In this document: positions 16,773 to 25,717 of the stretch, piece by piece
Layout of the letters: each line of letters opens with the position of its first letter
Position numbering within the stretch: the first letter of the stretch is position 1
DNA from: Saccharopolyspora_D taberi
GTDB taxonomy: Bacteria > Actinomycetota > Actinomycetes > Mycobacteriales > Pseudonocardiaceae
Length of the DNA stretch: 64,000 nt
Direction: 5' to 3'
NCBI RefSeq assembly: GCF_039534165.1
Contig: NZ_BAAAUX010000023.1
Coordinates: 106,296 to 170,295, forward strand
The notes under the pieces: generated by a model
What the model was told of the DNA's origin: nothing
Database searches by the model: none
The model's input: the letters and a program-made list of their open reading frames with translations, nothing else
Program-made: the position numbers and the translations under genes

Positions 16773-16810
16773 GCGTTCGCGCGCGCAGCGGAGGCTCCGC
16801 GCGCGAACGC
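16773..16810 (-). terminator. GC-rich hairpin after typA
   Basis: A perfect 12 bp inverted repeat (GCGTTCGCGCGC at 16773-16784, its complement at 16799-16810) starts 2 bp after the typA stop codon. There is no U tract. It is likely a terminator or 3' stabilising stem for typA. The other ~140 bp up to the lpqW start hold no gene that I can see. Confidence 0.6.
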
Positions 16811-16812
16811 GG

Positions 16813-18732
<1,920 letters not shown>

Positions 18733-18993
18733 GCGAGTACTCCTGTCGAACAAGGTGGGCGAACTGAGTCGGAACGGCTGTGCGCGGCGGTTTTCGTCGA
18801 CTCGGCGTCCGGCCGCGGCTCCGCTGTCGTTCGCCGCTGCGGAGCTGATGACGGCGCCGCCGGTCTCCCCGGAAGCGCGGCGCGTGTCGACGCGCGGCCC
18901 TCAACAGCGTAGTGCAAGCCCGCTGCGCCACGGCCGACACGTGCGCAGCGCAACAGTTGCCCCGAACGCCAACATCAAGTTCGCCCAAACGGG
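18733..18993. other. Intergenic space between typA and the small Cys/Lys-rich gene
   Basis: About 260 bp between divergent genes. It must hold the typA promoter and leader (SD at 18740-18744). Open frames here on both strands show no protein-like pattern and I see no RNA gene. The iron-box-like element begins at the right end. Confidence 0.5.
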
Positions 18994-19012
18994 TTAGGTT
19001 CGCCTACCCTGA
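18994..19012 (+). promoter_or_regulatory. Probable IdeR/DmdR iron box
   Basis: TTAGGTTCGCCTACCCTGA matches the 19 bp DtxR/IdeR consensus TWAGGTWAGSCTWACCTWA at 16 of 19 positions, including the AGGT half-site and the CCT half-site with the central GSC. It lies 34 bp before the GTG at 19047 and overlaps a possible -10 (TACCCT), where a repressor would block transcription. The match was made by eye. Confidence 0.6.
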
Positions 19013-19046
19013 CCGCGCCCCACCTCCGCACCGGAAAGACCGCAGC

Positions 19047-19217
19047 GTGAGCAAAACGATCAAGGTCAAGAAGAAGTGCTGCCGCTCGCGGCCGCCGTGC
19101 AAGCAGTGCCCGATCGTGGTGCTGCGCGAACTGCTGCGCGAGGCCAAGGCCGAGGAGGTCCGCAAAGCCGAGAAGAAGGCGAAGAAGGCGGACGGCAAGA
19201 AGAAGAAAGCGAAATGA
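19047..19217 (+). CDS. Small Cys- and Lys-rich conserved actinobacterial protein
   Basis: A 56 aa very basic protein starting at GTG 19047 (VSKTIKVKKKCC). The N-terminal third holds four Cys in a CCRSRPPCKQCP cluster, suggesting a zinc or iron-sulfur knuckle. The remainder is an Ala/Glu/Lys helix (REAKAEEVRKAEKKAKKA) ending in a polylysine run. I recall similar short proteins of unknown function in other actinobacteria. The predicted iron box just upstream suggests expression when iron is limiting. A weak SD (GGAAAG) is present. It could bind nucleic acid or the ribosome, judging from its charge, but that is inference. Confidence 0.75.
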   Translation: MSKTIKVKKKCCRSRPPCKQCPIVVLRELLREAKAEEVRKAEKKAKKADGKKKKAK

Positions 19218-19262
19218 TCCGACCTCGGCGCCCGGGGGCCGAGGGGAGCATGATCGCGACCG

Positions 19263-19574
19263 CTATTCGCCGGTCGCCGGGGCCAGGGGGTCGGCGTACT
19301 TCGCGAGTTCGGGGATCGTCCGCAGCGCCTGGAACTCGATCACCTCGTACCGCGCCATCTTGTGCAGCACCAGCGGGTCCAGGGCCAGGATCGCGTCCAG
19401 CCTGCCGCGGGGCATCGCCCGCGCGATGACCACGCCCCCGGCCATGTGCCCGCGATGCCCGGCGGCGATGAAATCGCCGGCGTCGTAATGCTGGGTGACC
19501 CAGTCGTAATGATCGACCAGCCATGCGTCGAGATCCGATTGCGCCGCCGTGTAATTCAGCAGTACCACGTACAT
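19263..19574 (-). CDS. YciI-like protein
   Basis: A 103 aa ferredoxin-fold protein of the YciI/DGPF family: MYVVLLNYTAAQSDLDAWL at the start, HYDWVTQHYDAGDFIAAG with the conserved His-Asp region, and RAMPRGRLDAILALDP. YciI proteins have a putative His-Asp active site, and some act as dehydrochlorinase-like or muconolactone isomerase-like enzymes. Most have no known role. It stands alone on the minus strand, divergent from the trpS leader (51 bp between its start and the leader peptide). Confidence 0.87.
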   Translation of the reverse strand: MYVVLLNYTAAQSDLDAWLVDHYDWVTQHYDAGDFIAAGHRGHMAGGVVIARAMPRGRLDAILALDPLVLHKMARYEVIEFQALRTIPELAKYADPLAPATGE

Positions 19575-19625
19575 TCCTTCACGGTAACTCCGGGACTTGA
19601 CCCCTGCCGATCACCGAGCGGTAAC

Positions 19626-19697
19626 ATGGCCGTCGTGCGCGCGATGCTGAGCATGTGGTGGGCCGCCGAGGAGCGGCCCCGTCAGTTCGCGCACTGA
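19626..19697 (+). CDS. Trp leader peptide of trpS
   Basis: A 23-codon frame, MAVVRAMLSMWWAAEERPRQ plus FAH and stop, with two adjacent Trp codons at 19656-19661. It is placed where a ribosome stalled for Trp-tRNA would cover the first strand of the downstream hairpins. GGTAAC precedes the ATG; the SD is weak. It is far too Trp-rich to be chance in a frame this short, and it lies directly before trpS. Confidence 0.75.
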   Translation: MAVVRAMLSMWWAAEERPRQFAH

Positions 19698-19780
19698 CCA
19701 CGGAAAATCGGCCGCCGACCAGGCGGCCGGTTCGATCCGCGGTCCAGGCCTGGTGGCGGCCCGGAACACCAGGAGCCACC
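19653..19780 (+). promoter_or_regulatory. Ribosome-mediated attenuator of trpS
   Basis: Four complementary strands lie after the Trp codons. 1 is GGGCCGC (19660-19666), 2 is GCGGCCC (19673-19679), 3 is CGGCCGCC (19709-19716) and 4 is GGCGGCCG (19722-19729). Pairings 1:2, 2:3 (six bp of GCGGCC/GGCCGC) and 3:4 (8 bp, 5 nt loop) are mutually exclusive, the classical trp attenuator logic. A ribosome paused at the Trp codons would hide strand 1, freeing 2 to pair with 3 and preventing 3:4. A further 7 bp stem (19749-19755 with 19767-19773) covers part of the trpS SD (AGGAG, 19771-19775), so translation may be controlled too. No U tract follows 3:4. Confidence 0.68.
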
Positions 19781-20746
19781 ATGACCCGTCTGTCCGGCAT
19801 CACGCCCTCCGGCCACGTGCACCTCGGCAACCACCTCGGTGCGGTGCGGCGATGGGCTGCCGACCGGGAGCCCGAGGACCTGTTCTTCGTCTCGGACCTG
19901 CACGCCATGACGATCCCGCACCGCCCCGAGCGGCTCCGCGCGCTGACCAGGGAGACGTTCGCGATCCTGCTGGGCGTGGGGATCGAACCGGACTCGGTGT
20001 TCGTGCAGTCCGACCTCTGCGGCGAGCTGGGCGCGCTGAACTGGGTCCTGGAGTGCACCTGCACCTTCGGCGAGGCGGCCCGGATGATCCAGTTCAAGGA
20101 GAAGGCGGGCGGGCAGGACTCGGTGCGCGTCGGGCTGCTGACCTACCCGGTGCTGATGTCGGCCGACATCCTGCTGCAGGGCGCGACCGAGGTCCCGGTA
20201 GGCACCGACCAGGACCAGCACGTCGAGCTCGCCAGAGCCCTGGCCAGGAGGTTCAACTCGACCTTCGGGGAGGTGTTCGCCGTCCCGAAGGCGGTGGTCC
20301 CCAAGACGGCGGCGAGCATCCGCGACCTGTCGGACCCGGGCCGCAAGATGGCCAAGTCCGCCCAGCAGTCGCCGGGCGGGGTCTTCGTCCTCGACGAGCC
20401 CGACGTCATCAGCCGCAAGTTCCGCCGCGCGGTCACCGACGGCGAGAGCGAGATCCGCTACGACCCCGAAACCCGGCCCGGGGTGGCGAACCTGCTTGAA
20501 ATCCTCGCCGCCTGCACGGGGGTGAGCCCCTACGCCGCGGCGACGTCCGTCGACTCGTACGCGGATCTGAAGGACACCGTCGCGGCAGCGGTGATCGAGG
20601 AGCTGCGACCCGTGCGCGAACGCGCGCGGGAGCTGCTCGACGATCCGGCGGAGCTCGACCGGGTCCGGGCGCAGGGCGCGAAGCGCGCAGCGGAGCGCGG
20701 GCGACCGCGGCTGGAGGCCGCGATGCGGGTGGCGGGCCTGCGCTGA
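19781..20746 (+). CDS. trpS: Tryptophanyl-tRNA synthetase (possibly the auxiliary, inducible form)
   Basis: A 321 aa class I aminoacyl-tRNA synthetase. The HIGH motif is GHVHLGN (residues 11-17), the specificity region is FFVSDLHAMT, EVPVGTDQDQHVEL lies in the Rossmann core, and the KMSKS loop is RKMAKSAQQ near residue 190. ATG 19781 has AGGAG 5 nt upstream; the longer upstream frame overlaps the attenuator and is not used. Streptomyces have two trpS genes, and the auxiliary indolmycin-resistant one is known to be induced by ribosome-mediated attenuation. The leader here suggests this gene is of that inducible type; whether a second trpS exists cannot be seen. A terminator follows at 20755. 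Confidence 0.93.
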   Translation: MTRLSGITPSGHVHLGNHLGAVRRWAADREPEDLFFVSDLHAMTIPHRPERLRALTRETFAILLGVGIEPDSVFVQSDLCGELGALNWVLECTCTFGEAARMIQFKEKAGGQDSVRVGLLTYPVLMSADILLQGATEVPVGTDQDQHVELARALARRFNSTFGEVFAVPKAVVPKTAASIRDLSDPGRKMAKSAQQSPGGVFVLDEPDVISRKFRRAVTDGESEIRYDPETRPGVANLLEILAACTGVSPYAAATSVDSYADLKDTVAAAVIEELRPVRERARELLDDPAELDRVRAQGAKRAAERGRPRLEAAMRVAGLR

Positions 20747-20754
20747 AAGCCGCC

Positions 20755-20795
20755 GCCCGGCGTCCCGGCCGGGAGTTCCAGCCGGGGCGCCGGGC
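20755..20795 (+). terminator. Hairpin terminator after trpS
   Basis: A 15 bp GC-rich stem (20755-20769 with 20781-20795, one G-T wobble) and an 11 nt loop, starting 9 nt after the trpS stop. No U tract, in the actinobacterial style. Confidence 0.75.
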
Positions 20796-20985
20796 ACTCG
20801 CCCACCAGGGGTCAGGTCACTCGGTCACCAGTTCGAGTGGAGCATGATCCGGTTTGTGGCGACCGGACGATCGATCCCGCCAGCCTGGACTCATGGGTAC
20901 TCTGGTTGACCAAGGGCACGCGCACGCGCCTCGCGTGTGCGACGAGACGGAGTCCGCATCCGCACCGGCCGAGAGGAGCGCGGTC

Positions 20986-21591
20986 ATGGCAGCACCAGCG
21001 TTCGATCCGACGGCGAGGTTCGACCCCCTCATCGACCTCGACGGGCTGTGGACCCCCGAGCTGGCCGACCGGTACCTGCCGATCCCGGGGATGCCCCCGG
21101 CCAAGTACGAGTGCCTGGACGGAAAGCTGATCGTGAGCCCCTACGAAGGAACCGCCAACGCCTACGCCGCCGACGAACTGCGGTACCGGATGCGCGAGCC
21201 CGCCCGGACGCTCGGGGGAGCTGCCTACACGACGATCAACGTGCAGCTCGGCCAGCAGAGATGGATCGAGCCCGACTTCGTCGTCCTGAACAGTCCCGGC
21301 CGCGGCAGGGTGTGGGTCCCCGCCGATCGGGTGCTGCTCGTCGGCGAGTGCGTGTCCCCGTCCAGCCGGCGGAACGACCGGATCGACAAACCGGCCCTGT
21401 GCGCGCAGGCCGGGATCCCCTTCTTCATGCGCGTCGAGATCTCCTACGCCCGGCAGCGGGTCGAGGCCGAGCTGCTGCGGCTGGAAGACGGCGCGTACCG
21501 GGACCACGCCAAGGCGCTCGACGGCCAGCGGTTCGAGACCGAGGAGCCGTTCCCGCTGGCGTTCGACCCCGCGGAACTGCTGGAACCCTGA
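20986..21591 (+). CDS. Uma2-family PD-(D/E)XK endonuclease-like protein
   Basis: A 201 aa protein of the Uma2/DUF820 family, a restriction-endonuclease fold found in many copies in actinomycetes and cyanobacteria. Visible marks are KYECLDGKLIVSP, the metal-binding WIEPDFVVL (Asp), and VGECVSPSSRRNDRIDKPAL, where Glu and Lys complete the D-E-K core, then YAQAGIP-like CAQAGIPFF. ATG 20986 has AGGAG 8 nt upstream. Upstream in-frame codons to 20854 are not conserved-looking. It is monocistronic and between terminators. The cellular role of Uma2 proteins is not established; some are thought to act on DNA or in mobile elements. Confidence 0.85.
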   Translation: MAAPAFDPTARFDPLIDLDGLWTPELADRYLPIPGMPPAKYECLDGKLIVSPYEGTANAYAADELRYRMREPARTLGGAAYTTINVQLGQQRWIEPDFVVLNSPGRGRVWVPADRVLLVGECVSPSSRRNDRIDKPALCAQAGIPFFMRVEISYARQRVEAELLRLEDGAYRDHAKALDGQRFETEEPFPLAFDPAELLEP

Positions 21592-21610
21592 AGGGCCTGC
21601 GCCGGGACGA

Positions 21611-22459
21611 TCACCGGCGCCGCAGCAGATCGCGCAGCGAGTGCACGAGCACCTTGTCGGCGTCCAGCCAGTCCAGTTCGACCAGTTCACCGGCGTCGAT
21701 CCAGCGCACCTCGTGGTGCTCGACGGCCCTCGGCGCCGCTTCGGGATCGACCAGTCGCGCGGCGTGGATCCGCAGCAGCATCCCGTTGTCGAGGGGAACA
21801 TCCGTCCCGATCCGCCCGGTAGGCGTCACCTCGACGTCGAGTTCTTCCGCGCATTCCCGCACAACCGCGTCCTGTTCGCTCTCCCCCGGTTCGACCCGGC
21901 CGCCCGGGAGTTCCCAGCGCCCCGCGTCCCGGGCCGGGTAGCGGCGCTGCTGCGCGAGCATCCGTCCCTTGTGGACTATCGCGGTGCCGACGACGACCTT
22001 CCGCTCCGCCCAGGACTCGGCCACCTCCCGGACGGCCGCCAACCGCTGGTCCTGCGCCGCCAGGATCCAGCGCCGGACCAGCGCAGTGTCGGCGATGCGC
22101 CCCAAGCTCCCGAACGGCGTCCGCCAGCGCACCTCGTCGGTGACCAGCGTGCGCCCGCCGGAAGCGGTGAGCGTTGACTCGTGGCGGAGTTCCCGGAACG
22201 GGCCGGAAACCAGGACCGAGCTGAACACGTCGGGCTCGGCGCGCACGATGCGCGTCCGGATCGTCAGCGGCACACCGAGCGCGGGAACCCGGAACGCGAG
22301 CTCGTCCCCGGGTACCAGCAGCTGAGCCGGATCCGTGAGCGCGCGGGCGCGAACTCCGATGCCCGCCAACCCGGTTTCCGCGGTTCGGGTGTGGCGCAGC
22401 GCCGCACCCGCGGTCGCCAGTGGCGCGTTGATCAACCCGGTACTTCGCAATGCCGACAC
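21611..22459 (-). CDS. SRPBCC-NUDIX fusion protein
   Basis: A 282 aa two-domain protein. Residues 1-145 look like an SRPBCC (START-like) ligand-binding fold: paired strands, the ELRHESTLTA turn, TLVTDEVRWRTPFGSLG and a long C-terminal helix (LVRRWILAAQDQRLAAVREV), as in polyketide cyclase-type proteins. Residues 155-282 are a NUDIX hydrolase with GGRVEPGESEQDAVVRECAE and the following EELDVEV. The NUDIX box is G-x5-E-x7-REUxEE, with Asp in place of the last Gly. ARRYPARDAGRWELPGG-type context suggests a MutT-like sanitising enzyme. The start is GTG 22459. It follows the sensor kinase gene on the same strand after 39 bp. Confidence 0.8.
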   Translation of the reverse strand: MSALRSTGLINAPLATAGAALRHTRTAETGLAGIGVRARALTDPAQLLVPGDELAFRVPALGVPLTIRTRIVRAEPDVFSSVLVSGPFRELRHESTLTASGGRTLVTDEVRWRTPFGSLGRIADTALVRRWILAAQDQRLAAVREVAESWAERKVVVGTAIVHKGRMLAQQRRYPARDAGRWELPGGRVEPGESEQDAVVRECAEELDVEVTPTGRIGTDVPLDNGMLLRIHAARLVDPEAAPRAVEHHEVRWIDAGELVELDWLDADKVLVHSLRDLLRRR

Positions 22460-22498
22460 GTGCGCACATCCTGCCTGACGGCGCCGCGCACCGGCCGC

Positions 22499-23884
22499 CT
22501 AACCACCGGAATCGCGCCGCGCAGCGGGTAGCAGCGGGCCGGCCAGCGGCCACCGCACCTCGATCCGGGCACCTCCCTCCGGCGACTCCGCCGCCCGGAC
22601 GCCACCGCCCCTGCGGCGGACGGCCTCGGCCACCAGCGCCAACCCGAGCCCGCTGCCGCCACTGCTGCGGGCCCGGTCCGGCTCGACCCGGTGGAAGCGG
22701 TCGAACACCCGGGGGCGGTGCTCGGCCGGTATTCCCGGGCCGTCGTCGTCGACGACCAGGCGCACCGAGTCGTGCGCGGGCAGCACCGCGACCCGCACCA
22801 GCGCCCGGGCGTACCGCAGGGCGTTGGAGATCAGGTTGTCCAGGACGGTGGCGGCTTCGGCCGGGCTGGCCTGGATCACGACCGCGGTGGTCGGGGTGTC
22901 GAGCTGGACCCGTGGTCGCGCGCCGCGCATGTTCGCCCGGTCCACTGCGGCCCGAGCCGCCGCGGCGAGGTCGACCGGGCGGGGCGGTGGTCGGGTGCCC
23001 CGCTCCGCGCGGGCGAGCGCGAGCAGGCCGTCCACCAGGTCCGACAGGCGGCGGGCCTCGTCGGCGATCTCCTGCAACGTCTCCTGCGCCAGCTCGGGGT
23101 CCGGGTGCACGACGGCGACCTCGGCCTGCGCGCGGATCGCGGTGACCGGGTTGCGCAGCTCGTGCGCGGCGTCGCCGGTGAACCGGCGCAGCCAGTCGGT
23201 GTCCGCGTCGCGGCGCGCCAGCATCGCGTTGATGGCTTCGGCGAGGGAACGCAGCTCGTCCTCGGCCTCCGGCACGGGCAGCCGCTCGCCCTCGGGCAAC
23301 GTGCTCGCCGCCAGCCGCATCCGCTCCACCGGCCGCAGCGACCGCCGCACGACCAGCCAGGTGGCCAGCCCGATCGACCCGGTCGCCAGCAGCGAACCGA
23401 ATCCCAGGACGTGGCCGGCGGTGCGGAGGGTGTCGGCGTAGCCGACCAGCGGAGTGCCCGCCAGCACCAGCAGCGGCGCGCCGTCGGGGGCGGGCACGAC
23501 CGCACCGACCCAGCGGCGCCACTCCCGGTGCTCGGTCTGCTCGATGACGCCTGCCCCGGACTTGAGGTCGTTGACCTGCCGGCTCTCCAGTTCGAGCCGG
23601 GGCCGCCCGTCCAGCGGGGCGCCCGTCGTGTCCAGCACCCGGACGTCGGTGGTCGCGAGCGCCTCCGCCGGAACGCCTGCGCTGAGCTCACCGGTGGTGA
23701 CAGCGGCCCTGCGGCGCAGGTCGGTGTCGACGGAGTCCAGCAGCAGCCATCCGACGAAGCCCGTGCTGACCTGCGCGATCACGCCCAGCGCGCAAAGCGC
23801 GACGCAGGTGGCCACGGCGCTGGTGCGGAACTGGATCGTGCGGCGGGCCCACCAGGACCGCAGCCGCCGGAGCAACCTGGTCAC
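22499..23884 (-). CDS. Sensor histidine kinase (HisKA type)
   Basis: A 461 aa two-component sensor. Two membrane helices (about 22-49 and 157-179) flank a ~105-residue extracytoplasmic sensor. HAMP is about residues 180-230. The phosphoacceptor is His241 in GDAAHELRNPV. The ATPase domain shows the N box (NLISNALRYA), G1 (DDDGPGIP) and G2 (SGGSGLGLALV). The start GTG 23884 overlaps the regulator's stop (GTGA). It is the partner of the OmpR-type regulator at 23881-24564. The divergent LolA-like/ABC genes, preceded by TCTCAG repeats, are probable targets. Confidence 0.93.
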   Translation of the reverse strand: MTRLLRRLRSWWARRTIQFRTSAVATCVALCALGVIAQVSTGFVGWLLLDSVDTDLRRRAAVTTGELSAGVPAEALATTDVRVLDTTGAPLDGRPRLELESRQVNDLKSGAGVIEQTEHREWRRWVGAVVPAPDGAPLLVLAGTPLVGYADTLRTAGHVLGFGSLLATGSIGLATWLVVRRSLRPVERMRLAASTLPEGERLPVPEAEDELRSLAEAINAMLARRDADTDWLRRFTGDAAHELRNPVTAIRAQAEVAVVHPDPELAQETLQEIADEARRLSDLVDGLLALARAERGTRPPPRPVDLAAAARAAVDRANMRGARPRVQLDTPTTAVVIQASPAEAATVLDNLISNALRYARALVRVAVLPAHDSVRLVVDDDGPGIPAEHRPRVFDRFHRVEPDRARSSGGSGLGLALVAEAVRRRGGGVRAAESPEGGARIEVRWPLAGPLLPAARRDSGG

Positions 23885-24564
23885 GTCGCACCGTCACCGA
23901 CCCGGTAGCCGTGCCCGCGCACGGTCTGCACGAGATGACCGGCGCCGACGGCGGCCAGCTTCCGGCGCAGGTAACCGACGTAGACCTCGACGACGTTGCG
24001 GGTGACGAACTGGTCCTCGCCCCACACCGTGCGCAGCAGGTCCTCTTTGGACACGACGGCCCCCGGATGCCCGGCCAGCGCGACCAGCAGCCCGTACTCC
24101 CGGGGGGAAAGCGCGACTTCGGCACCGGCCCAGCGCACCTCGCGGTTGCCGCGGTCGATCTGCAGCTCGCCGATGCGCAGCTCGCCGCGGACCGCCGTCT
24201 CCCCGCGCCGCAGCAGCGCCCGGACCTGGGCCACCAGCACCAGGAACGAGAACGGCTTGACGATGTAGCCGTCCGCGCCGAGGTCGAGGCCGTCGGCCTG
24301 GTCGACCTCGCCGTCCTTGGCCGACAGCAGCAGCACCGGGGTCGCGACGTCGTCGGCGCGCAGGCGTTCCAGCACCCGGTAGCCGGACAGGCCCGGCAGC
24401 ATGATGTCGAGGACGATCACGTCGAAGGCGCCCGTGGCCGCCAGCCGCAGCGCCTCGTTGCCGTCCGCCGCGACGGTCACCTCCATCCCCTCGGCGGACA
24501 GCCCTCGGCGCAGCGCTGAGCGGACTCCGGGCTCGTCATCGACCACCAGTACCTGCGGTGCCAT
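23881..24564 (-). CDS. OmpR-family response regulator
   Basis: A 227 aa regulator. The receiver domain has acidic pocket VVDDEPG (Asp9, Asp10), phospho-acceptor Asp53 in VLDIMLPG and Lys103 in YIVKPFS. The DNA-binding winged helix is from about residue 130, with LSPREYGLLVAL and the recognition region FVTRNVVEVYVGYLRRKL. I use ATG 24564 (MAPQVLVVDD), the normal start for a receiver domain; a frame extending 12 codons further upstream is less likely. There is no SD before the ATG, so the transcript may be nearly leaderless. It forms an operon with the kinase by a GTGA overlap. Confidence 0.93.
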   Translation of the reverse strand: MAPQVLVVDDEPGVRSALRRGLSAEGMEVTVAADGNEALRLAATGAFDVIVLDIMLPGLSGYRVLERLRADDVATPVLLLSAKDGEVDQADGLDLGADGYIVKPFSFLVLVAQVRALLRRGETAVRGELRIGELQIDRGNREVRWAGAEVALSPREYGLLVALAGHPGAVVSKEDLLRTVWGEDQFVTRNVVEVYVGYLRRKLAAVGAGHLVQTVRGHGYRVGDGAT

Positions 24565-24607
24565 GGATTCAGAATGCCGAGAACGGCCGACATCGCGCAC
24601 CTCTGCT

Positions 24608-24651
24608 TGAGAGGCTTCTCAGGCGCAGCTCCGGTCTCAGTGGGTTCTCAG
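24608..24651. promoter_or_regulatory. TCTCAG repeat array between the two-component system and lolA-like gene
   Basis: TCTCAG occurs at 24617-24622, 24635-24640 and 24646-24651, the last two 11 bp apart, as expected for tandem OmpR/PhoP subunits. The first copy is also the right arm of TGAGA-N4-TCTCA (24608-24621). The array lies between the divergent regulator and LolA-like genes, so it is a likely binding site of the regulator at 23881-24564. Confidence 0.5.
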
Positions 24652-24709
24652 GCACCGCGGGTCACTCTTGGTGTCAAGCGCACCGGACAGGTTCGGATCA
24701 GGAGGAGCT

Positions 24710-25717
24710 ATGAAACGCACTCAGATCGCCGCCACGGCGGGGATCGCCGCAGGGGTCGTCGGCCTCACCGCACTCGCGTTGCCAACCGGAGCGGGCGCCG
24801 ACCCGGTGCTCCCGCCGGTCGCGCCGGAAGCCCTGGTGGAGTCGGTGCTCACGGCCACCCCTCCGGCGCTGGCCGGCACGGTCGAGGTGGACAACGAGCT
24901 CGGGCTGCCGGCGGTGCCGGGCGCACCGGAGATCTCCCAGGGCGACGCGTCGTTCCAGGTCTGGGCCGACGGGCAGGGCAGGCACCGGGTCTCGATCCCG
25001 TCCCCGGCGGGCGAGACCACGGTCGTCAACGACGGCGCGACGGTGTGGAAGTGGAACGCGGAGAAGCGCCAGGTCGTCAAGGCCCCGCACCACGAGCAGC
25101 AGCCGCGGCACGAGGCGACCGACCCGGCCGCGCTGTCCCGCCAGCTCGTCGACACCCTGCGCCGGAGCAGCGACGTCACCGTCGACGGGACCGCGAGCGT
25201 GGCGGGCCGCGACGCCTACGAACTTGTCCTCACGCCGAAGCCGACCGAGCGCACAGTCCTGCGCGAGGTGCGGATCGCGGTGGACTCGGAGAAGCGGATT
25301 CCGCTGGCCGTCACCGTCAACACCAACGGTTCTGACAACCCCGCGCTTCGGGTGGGCTTCTCGAACCTGGACCTGTCGCAGCCGGACGCCGCGCTGTTCC
25401 AGTTCACCGCCCCACCAGGTGCGCAGGTCGAGGAGGCGAAGCCAGGGCCGGAGCACAAGGCCGACCACCCGCAGCCGACCTTCGTGGGCGACGGTTGGGA
25501 CACCGTGGTCCGGACGGCACTGCCTGCCGGTGACGACAAGGACGCCGCTGATCCGGTCGCCGTGGTCAAGCAGATCGGCAAGCCGGTCAACGGGCCGTGG
25601 GGACAGGGCTGGATCGTCACCACCAAGGCCGGGTCCGCGCTGGTCACCGCCGACGGCCAGGTCCTGGCCGGCGCGGTGCCGGAGCAGGTGCTGACCGAAG
25701 CGCTCGGGAACCGGTGA
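24710..25717 (+). CDS. Secreted LolA-like outer-surface lipid/sigma-regulator fold protein
   Basis: A 335 aa exported protein. The signal peptide has KR at the start, then IAATAGIAAGVVGLTALALP and cleavage near AGA-DP. The mature part looks like a LolA/LppX-type half beta-barrel: SFQVWADGQGRHRVSIPS, TVWKWNAEKRQVVKAP, GRDAYELVLTPKP, then VRIAVDSEKRIPLAVTV and FSNLDLSQPDAALFQFTAPPG, a pattern common in actinobacterial LolA-type proteins often misnamed sigma-E regulators. ATG 24710 has GGAGGAGCT directly upstream. It is coupled by TGATG to the ABC ATPase gene and preceded by the TCTCAG array, so it is probably part of an envelope stress operon. Confidence 0.8.
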   Translation: MKRTQIAATAGIAAGVVGLTALALPTGAGADPVLPPVAPEALVESVLTATPPALAGTVEVDNELGLPAVPGAPEISQGDASFQVWADGQGRHRVSIPSPAGETTVVNDGATVWKWNAEKRQVVKAPHHEQQPRHEATDPAALSRQLVDTLRRSSDVTVDGTASVAGRDAYELVLTPKPTERTVLREVRIAVDSEKRIPLAVTVNTNGSDNPALRVGFSNLDLSQPDAALFQFTAPPGAQVEEAKPGPEHKADHPQPTFVGDGWDTVVRTALPAGDDKDAADPVAVVKQIGKPVNGPWGQGWIVTTKAGSALVTADGQVLAGAVPEQVLTEALGNR

